This document shows positions 56,301 to 64,000 of a DNA stretch of 64,000 nt, in pieces (the stretch's first letter is position 1; every line of letters starts with the position of its first letter). The translations under genes and the position numbers were made by a program. The DNA comes from Tipula vernalis (Eukaryota; Arthropoda; Insecta; Diptera; Tipulidae): contig OY282558.1 of NCBI GenBank assembly GCA_958295665.1, positions 66,142,789 to 66,206,788 on the forward strand, read 5' to 3'. Below the pieces are notes generated by a model that saw nothing but the letters and a program-made list of their open reading frames with translations, was not told the origin of the DNA and ran no database searches.

Positions 56301-56599
56301 TTTTGCTTCAAACATCTAAACTTATTTTTCTCTACATCCGAGCTGGACTTTGGATTGAAGTGATTATCCAGTATCTTGATCGCTTCTTCATACGTTTTGT
56401 TTTCTTCTTCTCCGGCTAACGTATAATAAATGTCTTGTAGATCCATACCGCCAAAATGTAACAAATAATTTTTTTTGTCTTTGTCTTCAATTATTTTCTT
56501 CGTGTTGAAATAAATATTTAACGCACGTTTCCATTTCTCCCAATTCATTGATACGTTTCCGTTCATAACATCTAAAACCGCCATGTTGTCGACATTCAT
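53306..56599 (-). CDS. Gypsy gag-pol polyprotein, first part (gag, protease, RT, RNase H, start of integrase)
   Basis: 1097 codons starting MNVDNMAVLDVMNG; gag and pol share one frame without a shift. Gag comes first, with Cys/His knuckles around residues 230-265: the second is a normal C-x2-C-x4-H-x4-C (CAKCQKFGHFALVC), while in the first the last Cys appears replaced (CFNCGRHGHYARDF). The protease active site is DSGA near residue 323, the RT active site YIDD near 600, then RNase H (TDASPVALGAVL, TDHKSLETLF, IADPLSRL). Integrase begins with H-H-C-C (HLAHEGHPGES ... CCEGCQ, about 955-990) and has the first acids in ADFLGPLP (about 1026) and TDNGPQF (about 1080). It runs into a frameshift near 53322. 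Confidence 0.93.
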   Translation of the reverse strand: MNVDNMAVLDVMNGNVSMNWEKWKRALNIYFNTKKIIEDKDKKNYLLHFGGMDLQDIYYTLAGEEENKTYEEAIKILDNHFNPKSSSDVEKNKFRCLKQNKENINDFVLRLKMQAAKCEFKDNDERIREQILIGSRHKNLERKVIEKGAVNLNELIKMVQAMEIGNTEETDEVINKVDINRRQTYNGGNNFKNSRSQERSSVSFSSNNRSRDHSRSKENAENRYSDNKGTNSCFNCGRHGHYARDFRCPARNKKCAKCQKFGHFALVCRKATNERVKFIERDQPESTGSEKSDVLTILKVQRDNEGMKAICLMGGLKIKMTIDSGAAVNLISYATWKKAEKRNIKVLNEVQGHEKYLSSYNGSQIEVIKVIKTTMQYADVEVICEVYIVEGDGVSLLGCDTAVKLKIMQFNINSIKIEESIKSKEKGSTGKLKGVEVQLQINSGVNPVIQQYRRVPLPLKEKVSEKLRELLAEDIIEKAKGSSKWISPLVIVPKDQGRDVRLCVDMRRANQAIEREIHPLPTFDCVLPDLSKSAIFSKLDIKNAFHQVVLAPSSREITTFITHEGLYRFKRLMFGLNCASEIFQKLMDNLLMGKKGVHVYIDDIIICGKDLQQHDKRLNDVLKLLKDNGLILNEKKCTFRKAEIVFMGHLITKDGIKPTESRVKDVQSFRAPVSKEEVRSFLGLVNFVGRFIPNLATITEPLKVLIRNNETFRWAREQEEAFQNLKNLVANEAQLGYFDVEDKCIIITDASPVALGAVLVQENNKKHRIIAFASKSLTETERKYSQTEKEALGIVWGVERFRMYVTGKRFDLITDHKSLETLFKPTSKPCARIERWVLRLQSFDMKVIFKPGKQNIADPLSRLVEQENKTHDEKGEIYIREILQINKLKAISLEQIKQATEADEELILLKQVLQSGKWGGDVKKYARFEHELSEVDGLILRHNRIVIPHLLQDRILHLAHEGHPGESLMKRRLRVKVWWCSMDKDAENFVKCCEGCQVVSANVRPEPLYIFQLPERSWSQIRADFLGPLPSGENLLVIIDEYSKYVLVEIMRKITSEKVIKNFKNIFTRFGIPEIIITDNGPQFKSKEMEEFCQLSI

Positions 56600-56776
56600 C
56601 TTGAATAATTATTTATTGCCCCTTCTTTGAACCATCTACCGATCCGAAAAATGATGTAATCACTTCCTTCTTTTTTTTTTTTTTTTGTATATTCACAGAC
56701 TAATATGCGCCTCCACGTGAATTCCAAATTCTAACCTTATTTTTTTTTTTTTTTTTTTTTAATCCTCGTCGCCATA

Positions 56777-56999
56777 TGTAATACCCACTTTATTAGTAAT
56801 ACAATGGATATTATGTTTATTCTAATTTAATTAAACACGCGTTTTTATTCTTATTATTTTAATTTATTTCTCCACGACTCAACCTCACTCAATCACATCT
56901 GCCACCCGAATCCCTTTCTTTTCCTCCTCTTTACCCTATCTCCTATCAATTTGGAATTCTCTTTCATACTCCCAATAAGCAGTATTTTGTGATACTACA
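56777..56999 (-). repeat. 5' LTR of the young gypsy element
   Basis: 223 bp, matching the LTR at 52260-52482. Differences by eye: TATTATTTTAA against TATTATGTTAA, CCACGAC against CCATGAC, and CTCCTATC against CTCCCATC. Confidence 0.95.
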
Positions 57000-58215
57000 C
57001 CGTATAACATCTCCGACGTCGTTCCACCTAAGTTGGGCTTAAAGGTGGCCCTCATGCCCAAGAGAATGGTAGGTAGAACTTCCACCGATTTGTTCGCCGG
57101 AAAACATTTTAACCCTGACTTTAAATCACGGTGCCATCTTTCTATTAATCCATTTGCTGTTGGATGGTAAGCCGTCGTCCTTATTCGTTTGAACCCGAAC
57201 AGTTTTCCTAGTTCCCTAAACAGTGAGAACTCGAACTGTCTGCCTTGGTCCGTGGTAATTGTTTGTGGAACGCCAAACCGGCAGATCCAATTTTCGTACA
57301 CGGCCCGTGCTACACTTTCTGCTGTTATATCCATTAATGGTATTGCTTCTGTCCATCGTGAGAACCGATCAATACATTTTAACAAGTAACTATATGTTTG
57401 TGACATCGGTAGCGGCTCTACCAAATCTATGTTTATGTGTTGCAAGCGGCTCTCTGGAAGTACATATCTTCCTAACGGACTTCTATTGTGTTTCGAAATT
57501 TTTGCCTTCTGGCATTTTATGCAGCCTCGTGCCCAGTTCGCACAATCCTTATTCATGGAAGGCCATACATATTTTGTTTTTATTAATGTTATGGACGTCT
57601 TAACGCCTGGATGTGCTATACTGTGTAAATGCTGGAACGTCTCCTGTCGTACGCACTTTGGTAGATACGGTCTTATTTTATTCTCCTTTACTTCGCAAAA
57701 TATGTTTTTGTCACTGCCGGGTAGTATCATTGGTGTTAGCTTCAAACTCATCTGGCTTTTTGATTCCAATAACATGTTTAGCTCCTCATCTGTCGTTTGT
57801 AAATCAGCTAATTCGTCGAGATCCATCAGTTTTGGGATCGAAATTGTTTCCACCCAAGATAAAGCATCTGCCACCACATTATCTTTACCCGCTACATGTC
57901 GAATATCGTTTGAAAATTGTCCGAGGTAGTCTAATTGGCGGAGTTGACGAGATGACGCTTTTTCCGGTTTCTGTTGAAAAGCGAACGTTAACGATTTGTG
58001 GTCCGTGTAAATTATGAAATTCCGTCCTTCCAGCAAAAATTTGAAATATTTTACTGCTGAGTATGCGGCTAGTAATTCGCGGTCGTACGCGCTATACTTT
58101 TGCTGTGTCGCTGTTAGTTTCCTTGAAAAAAAAAACTGAGCGGTACCCAATTAGTGCCTTTGCTGCACCACCGCTCCCATAGCATAGTCGGACGCCCACA
58201 GGTCTCTATTCTGAC
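57000..58215 (-). pseudogene. Old gypsy pol fragment: RNase H and integrase
   Basis: Starts inside RNase H (ASDYAMGAVVQQ, with a stop at 58151-58153), then [32 protein letters not shown] and VADALS. Integrase follows: an H-H-C-C zinc site ([13 protein letters not shown] ... GCIKCQ), the acids in NIDLVEPLP and TTDQGRQFE, and the Glu in GLIERWHRD, so the DDE triad is kept. It ends at SEMLYG, where the younger element's CCGTA duplication begins. The frame continues by chance into the LTR (last 20 or so codons of the open frame), which is not real coding. Confidence 0.85.
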
Positions 58216-59149
58216 TTCAATTCTTTATCATTTCTAATATTTGTCTTTAGAGACATTCGATCAACTCTAGCTGCCGTTTTCATTAAAACTCCGCACGCTA
58301 CGACTATTGACCATTGTATCCCAAGAAACACCTTTAGTAATTATCATCAAGGGTTGGGAACGCCTACTGTTTTGCGGTTGACATTTTTGTGTGTGGCCAC
58401 TTTTACGACAAAATTGAACCCACTTTTATTGATCACTTCACTTTTCGAAGGAATACGTCACGAATTTCGTGTAACCTAGCTTCAATTGGTTTTACTGATT
58501 GTCTATATTCTTATTTCTCTGTAGGAAAAGAATCCCGTTTCTTTCATCGTTTGGCAGTCGTCGACTTTTGAACATCAGACCACTCAAAATGAAGGCCGTC
58601 TTGGAAAATCATGACGTTTCGTCGGTTCTGTCGCCGTATTCGTGAAATTCAATCGAAGAAATCACCGGTGATGTGACTCGTAATCAGTCGGATAACATTC
58701 TTCCATCAACCATAATGTTTAACGGTCTCATACCAACTACTCGTTACTGAAATGATTGTAATCTCAAGACCTTGTTTCTCTTTTCAATTTGACAATAAGG
58801 CAATACCGTTAAAACTTAAACTTCCAAATGTTATTATTATTGCCGCTATTATCTTCTTTTTCTGGACACAAAGCAGCTCCCAGCGCTAATGTACAAGTTT
58901 CAGATGTGACTTTTCAGTCGGATTTCATATTTATGTTCCTCCGCTCTTTTTTAGAGCTCGAAACTAGCTAGCTCAAGCTTTTGAAGTATTTTTCGGATCA
59001 AATGACGAATTATTAAATTTAATTAATGAAATTCCTGTACGAAAAATTCTAGGGTGCGAAAATTTCCGTGGAAGTGCAGAATATGGTGAAGTAACCAAAA
59101 GTGTCTTAATTTTTTTTTGTTCATTTCCTCGACGTTTTGAAGATCCTTG
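58216..59149. other. Sequence right of the old gypsy element, no gene seen
   Basis: No frame or repeat that I can name. The left edge is where gypsy RNase H homology stops. Confidence 0.4.
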
Positions 59150-59950
59150 AGACTGGATGTCGTTGATTGAGTTGAGCTGTTTTGAGTTGAGATCATGTTC
59201 ACAAACAGTTTTTGGACAGTACTGATTTAGCGATTGAATTCGGCGATGAGTTGGGTTAAAAGAAGAAGTTAGCTTGAGTTGAATTCATGTAAACGGATGT
59301 GGAATGAAGTTGAGCCTTGAGTTTGGGGTTAAGTTGAGGGTTGAATTGCTGGCTGACTGGATTGAAGTTGTTCATTTGACGTTGAGTTGAGGGTTGAGTT
59401 GAAGATTGATTGTTAGTTGGAGGATTATATTGAGTTTATTTGGTTCCATATACGCAAGTAATTTTTCGACATTTATTGATTTGGGATTGGCCAACGCACG
59501 TTGAGTTTGAGTTGAGTAGAGGTGGAGTGAGGAGTACAGTTGAGAAATTATTTGTGGGTTGAGCGTAAGACTATATTGAGTCGATTTGAGTTTAGTTTAC
59601 GTTGTTATCGAACCATGTTGATTTGAAGAATAACTTGCGTATTCAATTCAATGTTAAATTAACAAATAAGATTTGTGTCGATTTAAGGTTGAGTTGGGCA
59701 TTGAGTTAAAGTGGAGGTTCAAATCAGGGAAAAATTGAGCATTAAGTTACGGGTTAAGTTGGGGATTGTGTTTTGGTTTGAGCTAAAAGTTGAATTGGTG
59801 ATTGAGTTGATGGTTGTGTTCCAGTTGATTTGGTAATTGCGTACGCGGGTTGAGTATGGGATTAAGAGGTTTAGTTAGGGATTGATTTGGGAGTTGAGTT
59901 CTAGGTTAGATTGAGTTGGCTTGAGAAGAGTTCAGAAGTTCTAATCACCT
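59150..59950 (+). repeat. GGTTGAGTT degenerate mini-repeat, second tract
   Basis: About 800 bp of GGGTTGAGTTGA, TTGAGTTTGGGG and GGATTGAGTTGA phrases in the same orientation as 50510-51165. Confidence 0.75.
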
Positions 59951-60269
59951 CGTGAAGTTTCAGCCCAGTATATTTCCTCTCGATTAAAATTAATTAAGAA
60001 TTATTTAAGAACATCTATGACGGGAAAGCTTATTGGAAGAAATAGGCACTGATAATATAAACAAAAATCTGACATTTCGATTTTTTTTCTAACGACCTAA
60101 GGCTTTATTCTTGTATTTGCCCATAAAGGGAACACAAGATATAATCAAATCTTAAAACTAATCATAACAAGCTTTTGATTAAGACTTAACCTATGTTAGT
60201 TCTTAATATTAACTTACACTTAGCAATTACTTTAAATTAGATAGGTACATCCAAAGGTTTTTTTTTTAA
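59951..60269. other. AT-rich spacer before the Jockey element
   Basis: No feature seen apart from A/T-rich words near 60060-60230. Its right edge meets the 3' part of the Jockey remnant. Confidence 0.4.
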
Positions 60270-62160
60270 AACGCCGGTATCTGGGCCTTTTTAAAACTTC
60301 CCTGACTAAAGCGTTGGGTTGTTGTTCTAATTTCAACTGGTACTTTTTACTGTACTGCTTGATTATGTCTGCTGCTGGAATGTTGAAGCACAAGCGGACC
60401 CCCATAATGGAATACCATACGTTCAGATAGGTTTAAGTACCATTTTAATATCAAAACCTTTCGGTCTAGGCTTAAGTTGGAGTGTTTCCCTATTAACCAG
60501 TTCATTTTAACTTCCTTTGTTGACGTTTATCTTCGATGTGCTTTTTCCATATAACCCTTCTATCTAAATGTAGGTCGAGATATTTAACGTTTTGATAGAA
60601 TGTTATCGTTTAGTCTCACAGGCGGATAGGTAAATTTACGAAGTGCGATTGTAATGTGTGCGGATTTACACTCGTTTACCTTAATTCACCATTCGTAGTT
60701 ATCCAAATTATTCGGGAATTGTCTTCTCCCTTTTGAGTACTTTGTCACTTATCAGATCATGTCCTGGCGCTTTTCTTGGATCAATGTTTTCCTTGATTTT
60801 TTTTCTAATCTGCACCACTTGTATTTACTTGACTGGATTTCCGCCAGCTTCTGCATCATCAGGTATCAATTCGGCACTTCCAATTTATTCGTTGGGTATA
60901 ATACTTTACTAAGATGTTGAGCAAATATGTTTGCTTTATCTGCATCACTTCTTGTCCAGTTTCCGTCAGGAAGACGAATCAGAGAACATAAAAGTGTTGG
61001 TCGTTTCAGCTTATGTGTGGCTTTCCACAGAGGTTAATCTATTGCTTCAGTCGCTGTGAGCCCACAAAGATAATGTTGCACCCCTTCGTCACGTTCTTTT
61101 AATAAGATCATTTTTAGGGTTTTCATCGCTTTATTTAAATTTGATCTAAGTGTAATTGCGATTGCATGCGTTTTGAGCGTTTTATCATTAACAACTGCTG
61201 AATATTCTGAGACGGTTTTTCCAACTATAAGTGAGCTGAGCTGCAGGGTGTCCGTCCGCTGTGGCTTGTTTTAATACATCCGTTAGGTTTTGTACTGCTG
61301 CATAAATTTAATGGTTTGGAACATTCTTTGGTTAACGTAGACTTGAATTGAGTCCAATTAGTGATCAGAAGATAGATCGTAACACGTTTCGGCAATTACA
61401 CGAGGTCTAGCTATACCTTTTGTTACACAAAAGTCCAGTAAATCGGTAATTTTTGGTCTCTCAGTTGGCCAATAAGTTGGATATCCAGGAGATATGTGAT
61501 CTAATTTTTAATTTAGCATACATTCGCACAGTTGTTTACCTTCCGGAGATATTAATCTGGAACCCCACTGGATAGTTTTGGCGTTCTATTCACCTACCGT
61601 AAGTGTAATAATTTGTTAATTATTATTGTTTAGTGATTAAAATACTTTTTAATTTATTTATTAATTTTAGTTTATTTATCTCTATTTATTCTATTCTACA
61701 TATAATGTAGTGCGTGTGCGTCCATCTTGGATATATACATAACAACCCAATCTTGATACCCAAAACACACATGAGTATACAATATTAGATTTGCCCATAA
61801 AGCATTGTTGATGGAATGCTAAACTATTATTATTACAGTAAGGACCTTACCTTCCGGAGTTTTGAAATAATTTGCAAACAGATGTGTTATAACTGAATGT
61901 TTCGGTGGACAATAAACTGCAGATATGGTACATTTCCATGTCCACTCCTCCAGACAGATGCTGGTTGCTTATACATATATGCTCCTCACTATATTTTTGG
62001 AATTCATAATGTGTTATACTGTTCTTGTTAAGAAAAACAGTTCCTCCAAGTTTCCTGTGACTTTGAGATGGCTCGTAGTTGTAAAATGTGTTTCAGAAAT
62101 CAGCATAATATCGATATGAATTCAATAAGCCCATTGGCATTCCAAATATCTAATTTAAGT
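60270..62160 (-). pseudogene. Jockey ORF2 remnants (endonuclease and RT)
   Basis: From 62160 downward: LLNSYRYYADF and HRKLGGTVFLNKNSITHYEF; SAVYCPPKHSVITHLFANYF (about 61900); then, after an AT-rich interruption, NAKTIQWGSRLISPEGKQL (about 61560), the G-D-x-N-A-K-H-x-x-W-G-S-R part of the endonuclease with a stop in it; then LLDFCVTKGIARP and CYDLSSDH; then the linker (KTLKTHAIAITLRSNLNK, WTRSDADKANIFAQHLSKV). The RT C-terminal part has KYLDLHLDRRVIWKKHI, IGKHSNLSLDRKVLI and YQLKLEQQPNALV. The Y-A-D-D active-site block was not found. Inactive. Confidence 0.7.
61603..61845. mobile_element. AT-rich insert inside the Jockey endonuclease
   Basis: About 240 bp that do not translate as endonuclease lie between the K-T-P-E-G-K and N-A-K-x-x-Q-W-G blocks, which are almost adjacent in Jockey proteins. 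The insert starts near TAATAATTTG and ends near ATTATTATTAC, a loose inverted relationship. It could be a small MITE or AT-rich expansion. Its boundaries are approximate. Confidence 0.4.
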
Positions 62161-62229
62161 TCATTCGTCTTTGGTTTTTGATTAGGAGTTGCACAAGGGT
62201 AATCATGTTTTGGAGCATGAGACTCTGGT

Positions 62230-62880
62230 CTCCATTATATAGTAGACTCAGTAGAGTATTCATCACTTTATAAATTCCCTAATCTTCGTTTGGGGTTGGA
62301 TTAAGAGAATTACCTCTGACAGCTTCCGCGTACGATATTTTTGGATTGATCATAGAAGACAGTTGGCACGCATTGGTTTGACTTTTGAAAATATGGTTTA
62401 GTGCTTGATGTTCCGCTCTTTGACGCGGATTAATTTTTTTTTCTTAACTCCCTTTACAACACCACATCCTCTATAGTTTTCATTACAATTTTCACCACAC
62501 GATTACTGCATTTTCTAGTCAACGGTTTGCTTTTATCCAGCTCACAGAACCTTCCCAAGCTCATATTCTTCTCAGTCGACAGGGAAGACGACTGGACAGG
62601 TCAAAGTTGGAAAGACGATTACAACACTCTAAGGAGTGAAATCCGTGTTTTGAAATACACTTTCTATTCCTTTGAGGAATTTACCAAATATTCTTGCCAC
62701 AGTGCAGTTTACTTTGAATTTGATTGTTTGTCAGACTTGGGTCAAAGAGGAGGCCGAAATGATTGCTAGTGACTTCAATAAACTTACTCAAGTAGAATCC
62801 CGGAAGGGGGGGGGGGGCGGGGGCGTGGAAGGTTGTAAAAAACGCCGATCATTTGTTAGATCTTTTCTCGTCGTAGCTTA
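62230..62880 (-). pseudogene. Jockey ORF1 (gag-like) remnant
   Basis: Across frames the - strand reads INPRQRAEHQALNHIFKSQT (about 62400), NPKISYAEAVRGNSLNPTP and, further on, MLQNMITLVQLLIKNQ. The S-Y-A-D-V-V-R-G phrase and an L-L-x-x-N-Q-Q tail mark the end of gag in Jockey elements. The Cys-rich knuckle region upstream is barely recognisable (NYRGCGVV). A run of 12 G followed by CGGGGGCG (about 62804-62823) lies in the upstream part. Confidence 0.5.
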
Positions 62881-64000
62881 AAGATTCAACCACTGGATCT
62901 CTATATCGGGTCAAGGCTTCTGACGAAATCATGCAACAGAAACAGTGACTAGGGCAAAAAAATGTAATGCGAGATATTTTGGATTATACAAATGGGAGGC
63001 GTCATTTTTGATATTTTGCTCGAACGGTCGAAAGAAAATTCCCTCGATTCCCATAAATCTGGCAGTCCCAATTGAATTGCAGCAATTGTCTTCAAATATT
63101 GCAGCAATTTTCTTGTTAACTCTGGGGAACCGATATGGTCGCATGTATTTTCTCCAATTTTTTTTTTGTTTGTTTTTCGTTTCATTTCTCAAATTTTTCA
63201 CTTTCCAATCAATGCGGCACATTTAACGGCTCTTAACTGCAGATCCAAAGAATCTTCTAAGTCGACCAAATATATAAGGTAACTATAAAAGCAGGCTTGG
63301 TATCAACTAATTAATTAAGGTATTTAGCACTTTGTAAATTTTACTTTACTCGATCAGAACTACTAAAAATTTAAAAAGTCTATATGAAACATTAGTTTGA
63401 ATATAACTCGCATATAAGGGATGGCAAATATAGTATATTCTGCACATGACCGTGTTGTTAGTCTTATTTCTTCAGTCGAAAATATTTCTCGACGCTTGTT
63501 CTAAACTTCAAGGCGGGAGTCTTATTATGATTCATTTTAAAGGTACTCCCCTTGTTTCGAGATAGTCATGCTTATTTACTTACTAAAATCAGATTGAATA
63601 TAGATGTTTATTCCACTCATTTCAAACCCTACACAGTTTCAAATGTGATTTCTTAAAACTCCTCGTCGAGTTAGTATTTTGAGAAACTAGAAAGATTTAA
63701 TTCGAGTCTCCCAGTGACAAAGTAAAACGTTATTGCTGTTAATAAAAATCTAAAGTTTTTAATTGGCTTAAATTAAGTTGTGTTACAGATTTGGTATAGA
63801 CAGTAGCTCTAGTAACTCGATCGCTTACCCTCATAATTAGCTTTTAGAAATTATTTTTAGTTTTTATGTATAACACCTAGCGCTCGCTTACACTTAGCTA
63901 ACCTACTCGTATAACGACGAGATAAAAAATTACATTAAACCAAACTTTTCTATACAAATTAATTTTGTATTCCGCATTCTTGTGCCTTTCAAAACCAAAA
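62881..64000. other. Right end of the window, no supported gene
   Basis: Frames of 78-97 codons at 62929-63226 overlap on both strands and match nothing I know. The rest is AT-rich DNA without a visible repeat. Confidence 0.4.

Larger units (their letters stand above)
52260..56999 (-). mobile_element. Young, nearly intact Ty3/gypsy element (Mag-like) with two LTRs
   Basis: 4740 bp with 223-bp LTRs, TG...CA ends and a 5-bp target duplication CCGTA (52255-52259 and 57000-57004). The LTRs differ at about three positions by eye, so insertion was recent. On the - strand the order is 5' LTR (56777-56999), a probable primer-binding site just inside (TGGCGACGAGG), A-rich leader, gag-pol in one frame, an A-rich polypurine-like tract and the 3' LTR. 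There is no env frame. One frameshift in integrase is the only major lesion seen. Confidence 0.95.
51683..58215 (-). mobile_element. Older Ty3/gypsy element, 5'-truncated and split by a younger one
   Basis: The - strand carries the end of pol in two pieces: RNase H and integrase at 57000-58215 and the integrase C-terminus at 51725-52254. They were one gene until the element at 52260-56999 inserted, with a 5-bp duplication (CCGTA) now on both sides. Gag, protease and most of RT are missing: recognisable sequence stops at about 58215 inside the start of RNase H. Stops and a frameshift show it is old. Confidence 0.88.
60270..62880 (-). mobile_element. Jockey-clade non-LTR retrotransposon, strongly decayed
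   Basis: On the - strand, pieces of ORF1 (62230-62880), endonuclease (61320-62160) and reverse transcriptase (60270-61310) follow in the right order, in changing frames with many stops. RT finger and palm motifs are mostly missing (about 1 kb instead of the usual RT length), so there is at least one deletion. The ORF1 end (SYAEAVRGNSLNPTPNED), the endonuclease phrase AVYCPPKHSVITHLF and the RT end (KYQLKLEQQPNALV) are Jockey-like. No A-tail is clear at the 3' end. Confidence 0.7.

Noticed and set aside
56936..57000. Continuation of the old gypsy integrase frame into 56936-56999
   Set aside because: This part lies in the 5' LTR of the younger element; the fused frame is accidental.

Overview
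The window looks like AT-rich nuclear DNA of an insect, probably a brachyceran fly. The reasons are one multi-exon host gene with insect-style Asn/Gln/His-rich coding sequence, GT-AG introns with very uneven lengths, and a repeat load of R1-, LOA- and Jockey-clade LINEs, Ty3/gypsy elements, Tc1 and pogo/Tigger DNA transposons and two satellites with near-nucleosomal periods. There is no prokaryotic signature and no CRISPR array.

The only host gene I can support is on the + strand: an orthologue of SLC66A2 (PQLC1, a PQ-loop membrane protein related to yeast Any1/Cfs1). Five coding exons are visible (13082-13218, 13567-13680, 37633-37797, 37881-38035, 46728-46811) and all junction phases agree. 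The 5' exons with the first PQ-loop motif were not found and should lie upstream of base 1. If so, nearly everything from 1 to 46727 other than these exons is intron. The introns range from 83 bp to about 24 kb, and the long ones hold most of the transposons.

The most unusual signal is at the 3' end of that gene. The expected SLC66A2 stop (UAG, 46809) is followed in the same frame by 255 open codons with no ATG, then by UGA followed by C (47577), then by 92 more open codons up to a UAG at 47856. This fits a two-step stop-codon readthrough (or stop recoding by editing, or alternative splicing) that would add up to about 350 residues to the tail of a compact 7-TM protein.

Layout: 1-5215, 173-bp satellite in two head-to-head blocks with a retroposed insert; 5475-5945, Tc1 fragment and fold-back MITE; 6668-10720, internally deleted R1-clade LINE; 10727-11150, fragment of another LINE; 13082-13680, two host exons; 15430-16990, 167-bp satellite with an inversion; 18470-21690, TTCGAGATTT low-complexity DNA interrupted by a Tc1 element with IR/DR ends; 22293-25889, palindrome plus a dead DNA transposon of an S-D-x-C-x-x-Q-N-R-N family; 29528-31314, Tigger/pogo copy; 31960-37265, large tandem duplication of TTTGAAT-rich intron; 37633-38035, two host exons; 39791-44793, LOA-clade LINE between long direct repeats; 45545-46320, simple repeats; 46728-48103, last host exon, candidate extensions and poly(A) signal; 49997-50390, possible mariner relic; 51683-58215, old gypsy element split by a young, nearly intact gypsy element (52260-56999); 60270-62880, decayed Jockey LINE.
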